5,083 nt of DNA, taken from the NCBI GenBank assembly GCA_035296085.1, contig DATHBP010000230.1, forward strand, positions 1 to 5,083. Reading direction: 5' to 3'. Below, piece after piece: positions 1 to 5,083 of this stretch. Both the position numbers and the translations under genes were made by a program. Origin of the DNA: DATHBP01 sp035296085. GTDB taxonomy: Bacteria > Actinomycetota > Actinomycetes > Propionibacteriales > Nocardioidaceae. The notes beneath the pieces were generated by a model, which was given only the letters and a program-made list of their open reading frames with translations, was not told the origin of the DNA and ran no database searches. Position 1 is the first letter of the stretch. Each line of letters begins with the position of its first letter.

Positions 1-1695
1 CCGCCGGTCGCCAACGGCTTCTACTACGACTTCGCCGTCGCGGAGCCGTTCAAGCCCGACGACCTCGAGCGCATCGAGACCCGTATGCGCAAGATCGTCA
101 AGGAGGGGCAGCGGTTCGTCCGCCGCGTCGTCTCCGACGACGAGGCCCGCGCCGAGCTGGCTGACGAGCCCTACAAGCTGGAGCTGATCGGGCTCAAGGG
201 CGCCGATGCGGCGCACGCCGCCGAAGGTGCCGACGCCGAGGTCGGGCACGGCGAGCTGAGCATCTACGACAACGTACGCCGCGACGGGTCGCTGGCCTGG
301 AGGGACCTCTGCCGTGGTCCGCATCTGCCCACCACCAAGCGGATCCCCGCGTTCTCACTGATGCGCAGTGCCGCTGCCTACTGGCGTGGTGACGAAAAGA
401 ACGCCCAGCTCCAGCGCATCTACGGCACCGCATGGCCGACCAAGGAGGCGCTCGACGCCCATCTGCAGCAGCTCGAGGAGGCCGCTCGGCGCGATCACCG
501 GCGGATCGGAGCCGAGCTCGACCTGTTCAGCTTCCCCGACGAGCTCGGCTCGGGGCTTCCGGTCTTCCATCCCAAGGGTGGCGTGATCCGCAAGCAGATG
601 GAGGACTACTCCCGGCAGCGCCACGAGGAGGCCGGATACTCCTTCGTCTACACGCCGCACCTGGCCAAGTCGGGCCTGTTCGAAACCTCCGGGCACCTTC
701 AGTGGTACGCCGAGGGCATGTACCCACCGATGGAGCTGGAAGGAGTCCGCTACTACCCCAAGCCGATGAACTGCCCTGGCCACATCCTGGTCTACGCGGC
801 ACGGGGACGCAGCTACCGCGAGCTGCCGCTGCGGCTGTTCGAGTTCGGCACCGTCTACCGCTACGAGAAGTCCGGCACCGTGCACGGGCTCACCCGAGCG
901 CGCGGGTTCACCCAGGACGACTCACACATCTTCTGCGCACCTGACCAGCTTGCCGCCGAGCTTGCGTCCCTGCTGGGATTCGTCCTGGGCCTGCTCAACG
1001 ACTTCGGCCTGGGCCAGTTCGAGCTGGAGCTTGCGCTTCGCGACGACTCGGACAAGTACGTGGGCGCCCGCGAGCAGTGGGACGAGGCGGAGCACGCGTT
1101 GCTCAGGGCGCTGGAAGCGGTCGGGATGCCCTACGTGACGGCTCACGGCGAGGCCAACTTCTACGCCCCGAAGATCGACATCCATGTCCGCGACGCGATC
1201 GGCCGGCGCTGGCAGATGAGCACGCTGCAGGTCGACCTCCAGCTGCCGCAGCGCTTCGGGCTCGAGTACCAGGCGGCGGATGGCGCCCGCCGCGCGCCGT
1301 ACATGATCCACCGGGCGCTGTTCGGCTCGATCGAACGGTTCTTCGGCGTGCTGACCGAGCACTACGCAGGTGCGTTCCCGCCGTGGCTCGCTCCCGTGCA
1401 GGTGGTCGCGATACCGGTCGCCGAACGGCACGTGGCTCACCTCTACGAGGTCGCGGCTCGCCTGCGCGGTGCAGGGATCCGCGTGGAGGTCGACGAGTCG
1501 GACGACCGGATGCAGAAGAAGATCCGCACCGCACAGACCCAGAAGGTGCCCTACATGCTGATCGCCGGCGACCGTGACGTCGAAGACGGCGCCGTGTCGT
1601 TCCGCTACCGCGACGGCGAGCAGCGCAACGGCGTACCCGTCGACGATGCTGTCGCCGAGGTGGCCGAGGCCGTCCGCAGCCGGGTGCAGGTGTGA
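1..1695 (+). CDS. thrS: Threonyl-tRNA synthetase, N-terminus missing (partial)
   Basis: Class II aminoacyl-tRNA synthetase that activates threonine with ATP and charges tRNA-Thr in the cytoplasm. The frame is open from base 1, and the reading before the first in-frame ATG (85) is already ThrRS sequence (PPVANGFYYDF), so ATG 85 is not the start. 564 residues are present; roughly the first 100 (TGS domain and the HxxxH half of the editing site) lie outside. Seen in order: the second editing-site half CRGPH (310-324); the catalytic core with zinc-ligand candidates Cys in MNCPGH (772-774), His in QDDSH (925-927) and His in MIHR (1309-1311), matching E. coli Cys334, His385 and His511; motif 2 Arg in VYRYE (859-861); motif 3 Arg in GSIERF (1336-1338); and a C-terminal anticodon-binding domain from about 1390 (APVQVV, later VPYMLIAGD). 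No frameshift or lost catalytic residue is visible. It overlaps the HIT gene by 4 bases, suggesting an operon. Confidence 0.98.
   Translation, partial: PPVANGFYYDFAVAEPFKPDDLERIETRMRKIVKEGQRFVRRVVSDDEARAELADEPYKLELIGLKGADAAHAAEGADAEVGHGELSIYDNVRRDGSLAWRDLCRGPHLPTTKRIPAFSLMRSAAAYWRGDEKNAQLQRIYGTAWPTKEALDAHLQQLEEAARRDHRRIGAELDLFSFPDELGSGLPVFHPKGGVIRKQMEDYSRQRHEEAGYSFVYTPHLAKSGLFETSGHLQWYAEGMYPPMELEGVRYYPKPMNCPGHILVYAARGRSYRELPLRLFEFGTVYRYEKSGTVHGLTRARGFTQDDSHIFCAPDQLAAELASLLGFVLGLLNDFGLGQFELELALRDDSDKYVGAREQWDEAEHALLRALEAVGMPYVTAHGEANFYAPKIDIHVRDAIGRRWQMSTLQVDLQLPQRFGLEYQAADGARRAPYMIHRALFGSIERFFGVLTEHYAGAFPPWLAPVQVVAIPVAERHVAHLYEVAARLRGAGIRVEVDESDDRMQKKIRTAQTQKVPYMLIAGDRDVEDGAVSFRYRDGEQRNGVPVDDAVAEVAEAVRSRVQV
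1692..1695 (+). other. GTGA start/stop overlap coupling thrS to the HIT gene
   Basis: The HIT start codon GTG (1692-1694) overlaps the thrS stop TGA (1693-1695) in a -1 register. There is no well-spaced Shine-Dalgarno motif for the GTG; the nearest purine stretch (AGG, 1688-1690) is too close. Terminating thrS ribosomes probably reinitiate here, which would tie HIT protein output to thrS translation. The overlap is seen directly; coupling is inferred. Confidence 0.75.
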
Positions 1696-2270
1696 GTGGC
1701 GAACGCACCCCCGCTGGCGACCCGCCGGGCGGAACCGACGAACAGGTCGGCGTCGGGTCGCCGGATGCTTTCCGACGGCTCTGGACGCCACACCGGATGG
1801 CCTACATCAAGGGAGAGGGCAAGCCGAGTGCGGCCGACGCCGCAGCGGAGTGTCCGTTCTGCCGCATTCCGCGGCTGCCGGACGAGGAGGGCCTCGTCGT
1901 CGCTCGCGGCGAGCTTGTGTTCGCCGTGCTCAACCTGTACCCCTACAACCCCGGGCACCTGATGGTGTGCCCTTACCGCCACGTGGCCGACTACCTCGAC
2001 CTCACCATCGACGAGACCACGCAGCTGGCCGAGCTGACCAAGCTCTCGGTCCGCGCCCTACGGTCGGTGTCCTCTCCGCAGGGTTTCAACCTCGGCATGA
2101 ACCAGGGCGGCATCGCCGGGGCCGGTATCGCCGAACACTTGCACCAACACGTCGTGCCGCGCTGGGGCGGCGACACCAACTTCATGCCGGTCGTCGGACA
2201 CACCAGGGTGCTGCCGCAGCTGCTGACCGAGACCCGAGAGCTGCTCGCGCAGGCCTGGCCTCAGCAGTAG
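1692..2270 (+). CDS. HIT-family protein, probable Ap4A phosphorylase/hydrolase
   Basis: A 192-aa histidine-triad protein acting on nucleotides in the cytoplasm. The triad is H149-L-H151-Q-H153-V-V; by family precedent the middle His (151) is the nucleophile. The flanks match, from memory, M. tuberculosis Rv2613c, reported as a diadenosine tetraphosphate phosphorylase: RLWTPHRM near residue 29, EEGLVVARGELVFAVLNLYP (65-84), NPGHLMV (86-92) and HVVPRWGGD (153-161). Ap4A cleavage is therefore inferred, not shown. Unlike my recollection of Rv2613c it carries a CPFC pair (C54, C57), as in zinc-binding HIT proteins. The GTG start at 1692 is chosen because the conserved RLWTPHRM block lies upstream of the first internal ATG (1797, residue 36) and because it gives a GTGA overlap with the thrS stop. 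The first 25 or so residues are Gly/Pro/Asp-rich and probably disordered. No signal peptide or membrane segment is seen. It ends 19 bases from the convergent EF-G2 gene. Confidence 0.93.
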   Translation: MSGERTPAGDPPGGTDEQVGVGSPDAFRRLWTPHRMAYIKGEGKPSAADAAAECPFCRIPRLPDEEGLVVARGELVFAVLNLYPYNPGHLMVCPYRHVADYLDLTIDETTQLAELTKLSVRALRSVSSPQGFNLGMNQGGIAGAGIAEHLHQHVVPRWGGDTNFMPVVGHTRVLPQLLTETRELLAQAWPQQ

Positions 2271-2274
2271 GCCT
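2251..2274. terminator. Possible weak bidirectional hairpin between convergent genes
   Basis: AGGCCT at 2251-2256 and again at 2269-2274 can pair (the hexamer is self-complementary) around a 12-base loop; the second arm overlaps the HIT stop codon (2268-2270). The convergent 19-base gap to the EF-G2 stop (2290-2292) is where termination for both genes would be expected. Neither strand has a clear U-tract after the stem, so this is not a classic intrinsic terminator. Another short stem, CGGCG/CGCCG (2279-2283 with 2296-2300), lies beside it. GC-rich stems of this size are common by chance. Confidence 0.25.
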
Positions 2275-2289
2275 TCGTCGGCGCGCCCG

Positions 2290-4455
2290 TCAGGACGCCG
2301 CAGACTCCTTCATCTTCGCCGCGACGTGCGCGGGCATCGGCTCGTAGCGGACGAAGGAGCGGCTGAACGTTCCGGTGCCGTGGCTGATCGATCGCAGGTC
2401 GATCGCGTAGCGGGTGAGCTCGAGCTGCGGGGCCAGCGCTCGCACCATGGTCCGGCCACCCGACCCGACCGGCTCCGAGCCCAAGACGTGTGCCCGACGA
2501 CCCGACAGGTCGCTCATGACTGGGCCGACGAACTCGTCGTCGACGAGCACGCTGATCTCGTCGACCGGCTCCAGCAGAAGCATCTGCGCCCGGGCCGCGG
2601 CTTCTCGGAGAGCGAGCCCCCCGGCGAGCTGGAAAGCCATGTCGGAGGAGTCCACGCTGTGCGCCTTGCCGTCTGTGAGCGTTACCCGCAGATCGACCGC
2701 TGGGTAGCTCGTGGTGACACCTCGTTGCATCTGCGCGCGCACGCCCTTCTCGACGCTGGGAATGAACTGGCGAGGGACTGCTCCTCCCACCACCTTGTCG
2801 ACGAACTCGAACCCGGCACCCGACTCCAGGGGCTCGACCTCGATGTCGCAGACGGCGTACTGACCGTGTCCTCCTGACTGCTTCACGTGCCGGCCGTGGC
2901 CGCTCGCCTTCTCCGCGAACGTCTCGCGGAGCGGCACTCTGAGGTCCACCTTGTCGACCTGGACGCCGTAGCGATGCGCGAGATGGTCGAGCAGCACATC
3001 GGCGTGGGCTTCGCCCATGCACCACAGCACCAGCTGGCCGGTCTCGGCGTTGTGCTCGACGCGCAGAGACGGATCCTCGGCCGCCAGCCGAGACAGCCCC
3101 GACGACAGCTTGTCCTCGTCTGCCTTCGCGCGCGCCTTGACGGCCACCGGCAGCAGTGGCTCAGGCAGCACCCACGGCTCCATGAGCAAGGGCGCGTCGC
3201 GGTCCGAGAGAGTGTCGCCGGTCTCGGCCCGGCCGAGCTTCGCGACCGCGCAGATGTCACCGGCCACACACGCGCCGACCGGCCGGAGCGTCTTCCCCAG
3301 CGGCGAGGACAGACTGCCGATCCGCTCGTCCTCGTCGTGGTCGGCATGTCCGGACTCGGCGCCGAAGAAGGCGGAGAAATGGCCCGACACGTGGACGGGC
3401 AGCTCCGGGCGCAAGGTGCCCGAGAACACCCGGACGACGCTGATCCGTCCGACGTAGGGGTCGGAGGTTGTCTTGATCACCTCGGCGAGCAGCGGTCCCT
3501 CCGGATCACAGGACAGCCCGGCGACTGCCTTGCCGGCAATGGTGAACACGGACGGGAGCGGGTGCTCGAAGGGGGAGGGGAACGCGCTGGTCATGACCTC
3601 GAGCAGCTCGGAGATGCCAAGACCGCTCAGCGCGCAGACGGGGAGGATCGGGAAGAACGAAGCATGCGCGACGGCTTTCTCCAGGTCGTCGACGAGCACC
3701 TTGTAGTCGATGTCCTCGCCCTCGAGGTAGCGGTCCATCAACGTCTCGTCCTCGGACTCCTCGATAACCCCTTCGAGCAGAGCCCCGCGGGCGGACTCGA
3801 TCCGGTCGCGCTCATCGTCGTCGGGGTCTCGGTCGCTGCGTGCGCCGGCTGCAAAGTCGAACACTTGCTGGGAGAGCAGCCCGGCCAAGCCCGTCACCGC
3901 GCCGTCTGGTCCCTGCAGCGGCAGATAGAGCTCGAGCACCTTGTCGCCGAACGCCGCCTGAGCACCCGCGACGACGCTGTCGTAGTCAGCCCGCTGGTGG
4001 TCCATCTTGTTGACGACCAGGGCACGCGGCATGCCCACCGCCGCACACTCCTGCCACAGCGCCCGGGTGGCGCCGTCGATCCCCTCCGACGCGGCGACGA
4101 CGAACAGCGCACAGTCGGCGCCCCGCAACCCGGCGCGTAGGTCACCGACGAAGTCGGCATAGCCCGGGGTGTCGAGCAGGTTGACCTTGATGCCCTCGTG
4201 GACGAACGGAGCTACCGCGAGCGCCACCGAGCGCTGATGACGAATCTCGGCCTCGTCGTGGTCGGTGACGCACGTGCCGTCCTCGACGCGGCCGGCGCGG
4301 GCGATGGTGCCGGTGGCGACGAGCAGCCGCTCGACCAGGGTCGTCTTGCCACACCCCGGCGGACCGACGAGGACGACGTTGCGCACCCCCGCCGGTCCGC
4401 TCGCTGCCGGTGCCGTGCCTGACGCTGCTGAGCCTGCCTGGGCCTTGTCTGCCAT
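2290..4455 (-). CDS. fusA2: EF-G-like translational GTPase, EF-G2 subfamily
   Basis: A 721-aa cytoplasmic protein with the five-domain EF-G layout, very close from memory to M. tuberculosis FusA2 (Rv0120c). A Gly/Ala-rich N-terminal tail (1-22) precedes the G domain: P-loop GPPGCGKT (31-38), switch I region RSVAL (75-79), G3 DTPGY (95-99), G4 NKMD (149-152) and a G5-like CAL (274-276). Domain II includes SDPYVGRISVVRVFSG (331-346), domain III starts near PEPLLP (431-436), domain IV has KQSGGHGQY (525-533) and H599 before SVDSSD, and domain V begins near LLLEPVDEISVLV (626-638). The catalytic His of G3, the switch I Thr and the P-loop Asp of canonical EF-G are replaced by Tyr99, Ala78 and Gly34. 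Mycobacterial EF-G2 has been reported to bind guanine nucleotide without ribosome-dependent GTPase activity, so it is unlikely to be the main EF-G; its role is unsettled. ATG 4455 is chosen because MADK is the family N-terminus, an SD lies 7 bases upstream, and the open frame beyond it runs antisense into pgsA. Confidence 0.95.
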   Translation of the reverse strand: MADKAQAGSAASGTAPAASGPAGVRNVVLVGPPGCGKTTLVERLLVATGTIARAGRVEDGTCVTDHDEAEIRHQRSVALAVAPFVHEGIKVNLLDTPGYADFVGDLRAGLRGADCALFVVAASEGIDGATRALWQECAAVGMPRALVVNKMDHQRADYDSVVAGAQAAFGDKVLELYLPLQGPDGAVTGLAGLLSQQVFDFAAGARSDRDPDDDERDRIESARGALLEGVIEESEDETLMDRYLEGEDIDYKVLVDDLEKAVAHASFFPILPVCALSGLGISELLEVMTSAFPSPFEHPLPSVFTIAGKAVAGLSCDPEGPLLAEVIKTTSDPYVGRISVVRVFSGTLRPELPVHVSGHFSAFFGAESGHADHDEDERIGSLSSPLGKTLRPVGACVAGDICAVAKLGRAETGDTLSDRDAPLLMEPWVLPEPLLPVAVKARAKADEDKLSSGLSRLAAEDPSLRVEHNAETGQLVLWCMGEAHADVLLDHLAHRYGVQVDKVDLRVPLRETFAEKASGHGRHVKQSGGHGQYAVCDIEVEPLESGAGFEFVDKVVGGAVPRQFIPSVEKGVRAQMQRGVTTSYPAVDLRVTLTDGKAHSVDSSDMAFQLAGGLALREAAARAQMLLLEPVDEISVLVDDEFVGPVMSDLSGRRAHVLGSEPVGSGGRTMVRALAPQLELTRYAIDLRSISHGTGTFSRSFVRYEPMPAHVAAKMKESAAS

Positions 4456-4462
4456 GGCGCCA

Positions 4463-4468
4463 CCCTTC
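4463..4468 (-). promoter_or_regulatory. Shine-Dalgarno for EF-G2
   Basis: On the minus strand GAAGGG lies 7 bases before the ATG at 4455-4453, inside a purine-rich leader (GAGGGGTGAAGGGTGG). This good match and spacing decide the start against ATGs further upstream in the same open frame. Confidence 0.75.
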
Positions 4469-4518
4469 ACCCCTCGGTGTCCGGCGCACAAGGTGGGTAG
4501 GCGAGCTGGAAGGCAACG

Positions 4519-4536
4519 GGCGGCCGGGGAGCCGCC
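4519..4536. repeat. GC-rich inverted repeat (6-bp stem, 6-base loop)
   Basis: GGCGGC (4519-4524) pairs perfectly with GCCGCC (4531-4536) around CGGGGA. It lies about 50 bases before the pgsA start and about 65 bases before the EF-G2 start. It could be an RNA hairpin in either leader, a protein-binding site, or chance in GC-rich DNA. Confidence 0.4.
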
Positions 4537-4547
4537 GATAGCATCGG
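4535..4547. repeat. Short palindrome CCGAT-AGC-ATCGG
   Basis: Five-base perfect arms (4535-4539 and 4543-4547) flank a 3-base centre. It shares two bases (4535-4536) with the preceding GC stem, so the two hairpins could not both form completely in one RNA. As DNA it overlaps the only -10-like string upstream of pgsA (TAGCAT), so it could be an operator. No known regulator's motif is recognised. Confidence 0.35.
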
Positions 4548-4564
4548 GGCACCGCCCACCGCCC

Positions 4565-4570
4565 AGAGGA
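4565..4570 (+). promoter_or_regulatory. Shine-Dalgarno-like AGAGGA upstream of pgsA, poorly spaced
   Basis: AGAGGA is the only purine-rich match before the pgsA ATG, but 15 bases separate them, more than the usual 5-10. No alternative in-frame start lies between them. The protein from ATG 4586 begins as related actinobacterial enzymes do, so the start is retained and initiation may be weak or SD-independent. Confidence 0.35.
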
Positions 4571-4585
4571 CACCGCGACGCTTCG

Positions 4586-5083
4586 ATGCTCAACCGCTTC
4601 CGTGAGTTCTGGACCTCGGTGTTCGCTCCGATCGCCCATCTGCTGTTGCGCTGGGGCGTCAGCCCCGACACGGTGACGCTGGGCGGCACGCTGGGTGTCT
4701 GCGCCGGCGCACTGGTGTTCTTCCCGCGCGGCCAGCTGTTCGTCGGTGCCGCCGTGATCACGCTGTTCGTCTTCTCCGACCTCATCGACGGCTACATGGC
4801 CCGTACAGCGGGGACGTCGTCGAAGTGGGGCGCGTTCCTCGACTCCACGCTCGACCGGCTCGGCGACGGCGCCATCTTCGGCGGCTTGGCGTTGTGGTTC
4901 GCCAGCAGCGGCGACCAGCTCTACACCGCCGTCGCGCTGTACGCACTCGTCCTCGGCTCAGTCACCTCCTACGCCCGTGCCCGCGCGGAGAGCCTCGGCT
5001 TTGTCGCCAGAGGTGGGCTCGCGGAGCGTGCCGACCGGCTCGTGGCGGTGCTGGTCGCCGCTGGCCTCTCCGACCTGCTGGAC
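4586..5083 (+). CDS. pgsA: CDP-alcohol phosphatidyltransferase, probable phosphatidylinositol-phosphate synthase (C-terminus missing)
   Basis: Integral membrane enzyme of the CDP-alcohol phosphotransferase family, which moves a phosphatidyl group from CDP-diacylglycerol to an alcohol. The 166 residues present hold the full signature D65-x2-D68-G69-x2-A72-R73-x8-G82-x3-D86-x3-D90, whose Asp residues bind metal and CDP. Hydrophobic segments lie at about 29-46, 51-64, 95-106 and 113-127, with another starting near 152. Resemblance to M. tuberculosis PgsA1 (Rv2612c), including LLRWGVSPDTVT, the SYxxARAE block (128-135) and ERADRL (147-152), and its place after thrS and the HIT gene point to phosphatidylinositol-phosphate synthase, the first step toward phosphatidylinositol and its mannosides. 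Phosphatidylglycerophosphate synthase is a less likely alternative. Family members are usually about 200-240 aa, so some 40-75 residues lie beyond the window. ATG 4586 is the only plausible start. Confidence 0.93.
   Translation, partial: MLNRFREFWTSVFAPIAHLLLRWGVSPDTVTLGGTLGVCAGALVFFPRGQLFVGAAVITLFVFSDLIDGYMARTAGTSSKWGAFLDSTLDRLGDGAIFGGLALWFASSGDQLYTAVALYALVLGSVTSYARARAESLGFVARGGLAERADRLVAVLVAAGLSDLLD

Larger units (their letters stand above)
4456..4585. promoter_or_regulatory. Divergent intergenic region between EF-G2 and pgsA
   Basis: These 130 bases separate the two start codons and must hold promoters for both genes unless transcription enters from elsewhere. No convincing -35/-10 pair is visible on either strand. 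The best -10-like string for pgsA is TAGCAT (4539-4544), without a good -35 partner. The region contains the EF-G2 Shine-Dalgarno and two adjoining inverted repeats, listed separately. No small gene is seen. The regulatory role follows from the layout, not from recognised motifs. Confidence 0.55.

Noticed and set aside
85..87. ATG 85 as the thrS start codon
   Set aside because: The 28 codons before it already encode conserved ThrRS sequence (NGFYYDF), so the gene begins before the window.
922..1791. 289-codon minus-strand open frame inside thrS
   Set aside because: It is antisense to well-conserved ThrRS sequence containing motif 3 and the anticodon-binding domain, and its translation has no recognisable features.
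1797..1799. ATG 1797 as the HIT protein start
   Set aside because: It would remove the conserved RLWTPHRM block shared with Rv2613c and leave a gap of about 100 bases after thrS with no obvious Shine-Dalgarno.
2280..2287. Eight-base palindrome GGCGCGCC in the convergent gap
   Set aside because: A single short GC palindrome is expected by chance at this base composition; no repeated copies or flanking site structure support a function.
2887..4140. Long plus-strand open frame (417 codons) antisense to EF-G2
   Set aside because: Its translation is low-complexity (Arg, Leu, His, Gln, Val-rich) with no recognisable domain, and it lies opposite a strongly conserved gene. Long antisense frames are expected where third codon positions are GC-rich.
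2290..4455. Ribosome-protection (Tet(M)-type) tetracycline resistance protein
   Set aside because: The domain layout is shared, but the detailed sequence follows actinobacterial EF-G2, including the RSVAL switch I and DTPGY motif, and nothing nearby suggests a resistance cassette.
4539..4544. TAGCAT as a pgsA -10 promoter element
   Set aside because: It resembles TANNNT, but no matching -35 element lies 16-18 bases upstream, so it is not listed as a promoter.
4456..4785. 110-codon upstream extension of the EF-G2 frame to an ATG at 4785
   Set aside because: The extension runs antisense through pgsA and has no family resemblance, while MADK at 4455 has a well-placed Shine-Dalgarno and matches the N-terminus of known EF-G2 proteins.

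Overview
The window comes from a high-GC Gram-positive bacterium (Actinomycetota). Base composition is strongly GC-rich with G/C-biased third codon positions. Each of the four proteins resembles its mycobacterial or streptomycete counterpart. The genus cannot be fixed from the sequence; differences from the Mycobacterium tuberculosis proteins and gene order argue against Mycobacterium itself.

Layout: (1) 1-1695, plus strand: threonyl-tRNA synthetase (thrS), missing its N-terminus at the window edge. (2) 1692-2270, plus strand: a HIT-family nucleotide hydrolase/phosphorylase related to M. tuberculosis Rv2613c, joined to thrS by a 4-base GTGA stop/start overlap. (3) 2290-4455, minus strand: a complete 721-aa EF-G-like translation-type GTPase of the EF-G2 (FusA2) subfamily, convergent with the HIT gene across a 19-base gap. 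(4) 4456-4585: a 130-base divergent intergenic region with two short GC-rich inverted repeats. (5) 4586-5083, plus strand: the first 166 residues of a CDP-alcohol phosphatidyltransferase, most likely phosphatidylinositol-phosphate synthase (pgsA), cut by the right edge.

How the genes relate: thrS, the HIT gene and pgsA form a conserved actinobacterial neighbourhood. In M. tuberculosis the same three genes run in one direction (Rv2614c, Rv2613c, Rv2612c) and continue into phosphatidylinositol mannoside synthesis. A functional thread between the first two is possible: aminoacyl-tRNA synthetases make Ap4A as a by-product, and the Rv2613c-type HIT enzyme cleaves Ap4A. Here the EF-G2 gene sits on the opposite strand between the HIT gene and pgsA, so pgsA needs its own promoter in the 130-base gap.

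The most notable signal is in EF-G2. Three positions of the usual translational-GTPase catalytic machinery are replaced (P-loop Asp, switch I Thr, G3 His), while the NKMD base-recognition motif and the domain IV tip are kept. I found no mobile element, CRISPR array, RNA gene or defence system. The window looks like ordinary housekeeping DNA, not a new system.
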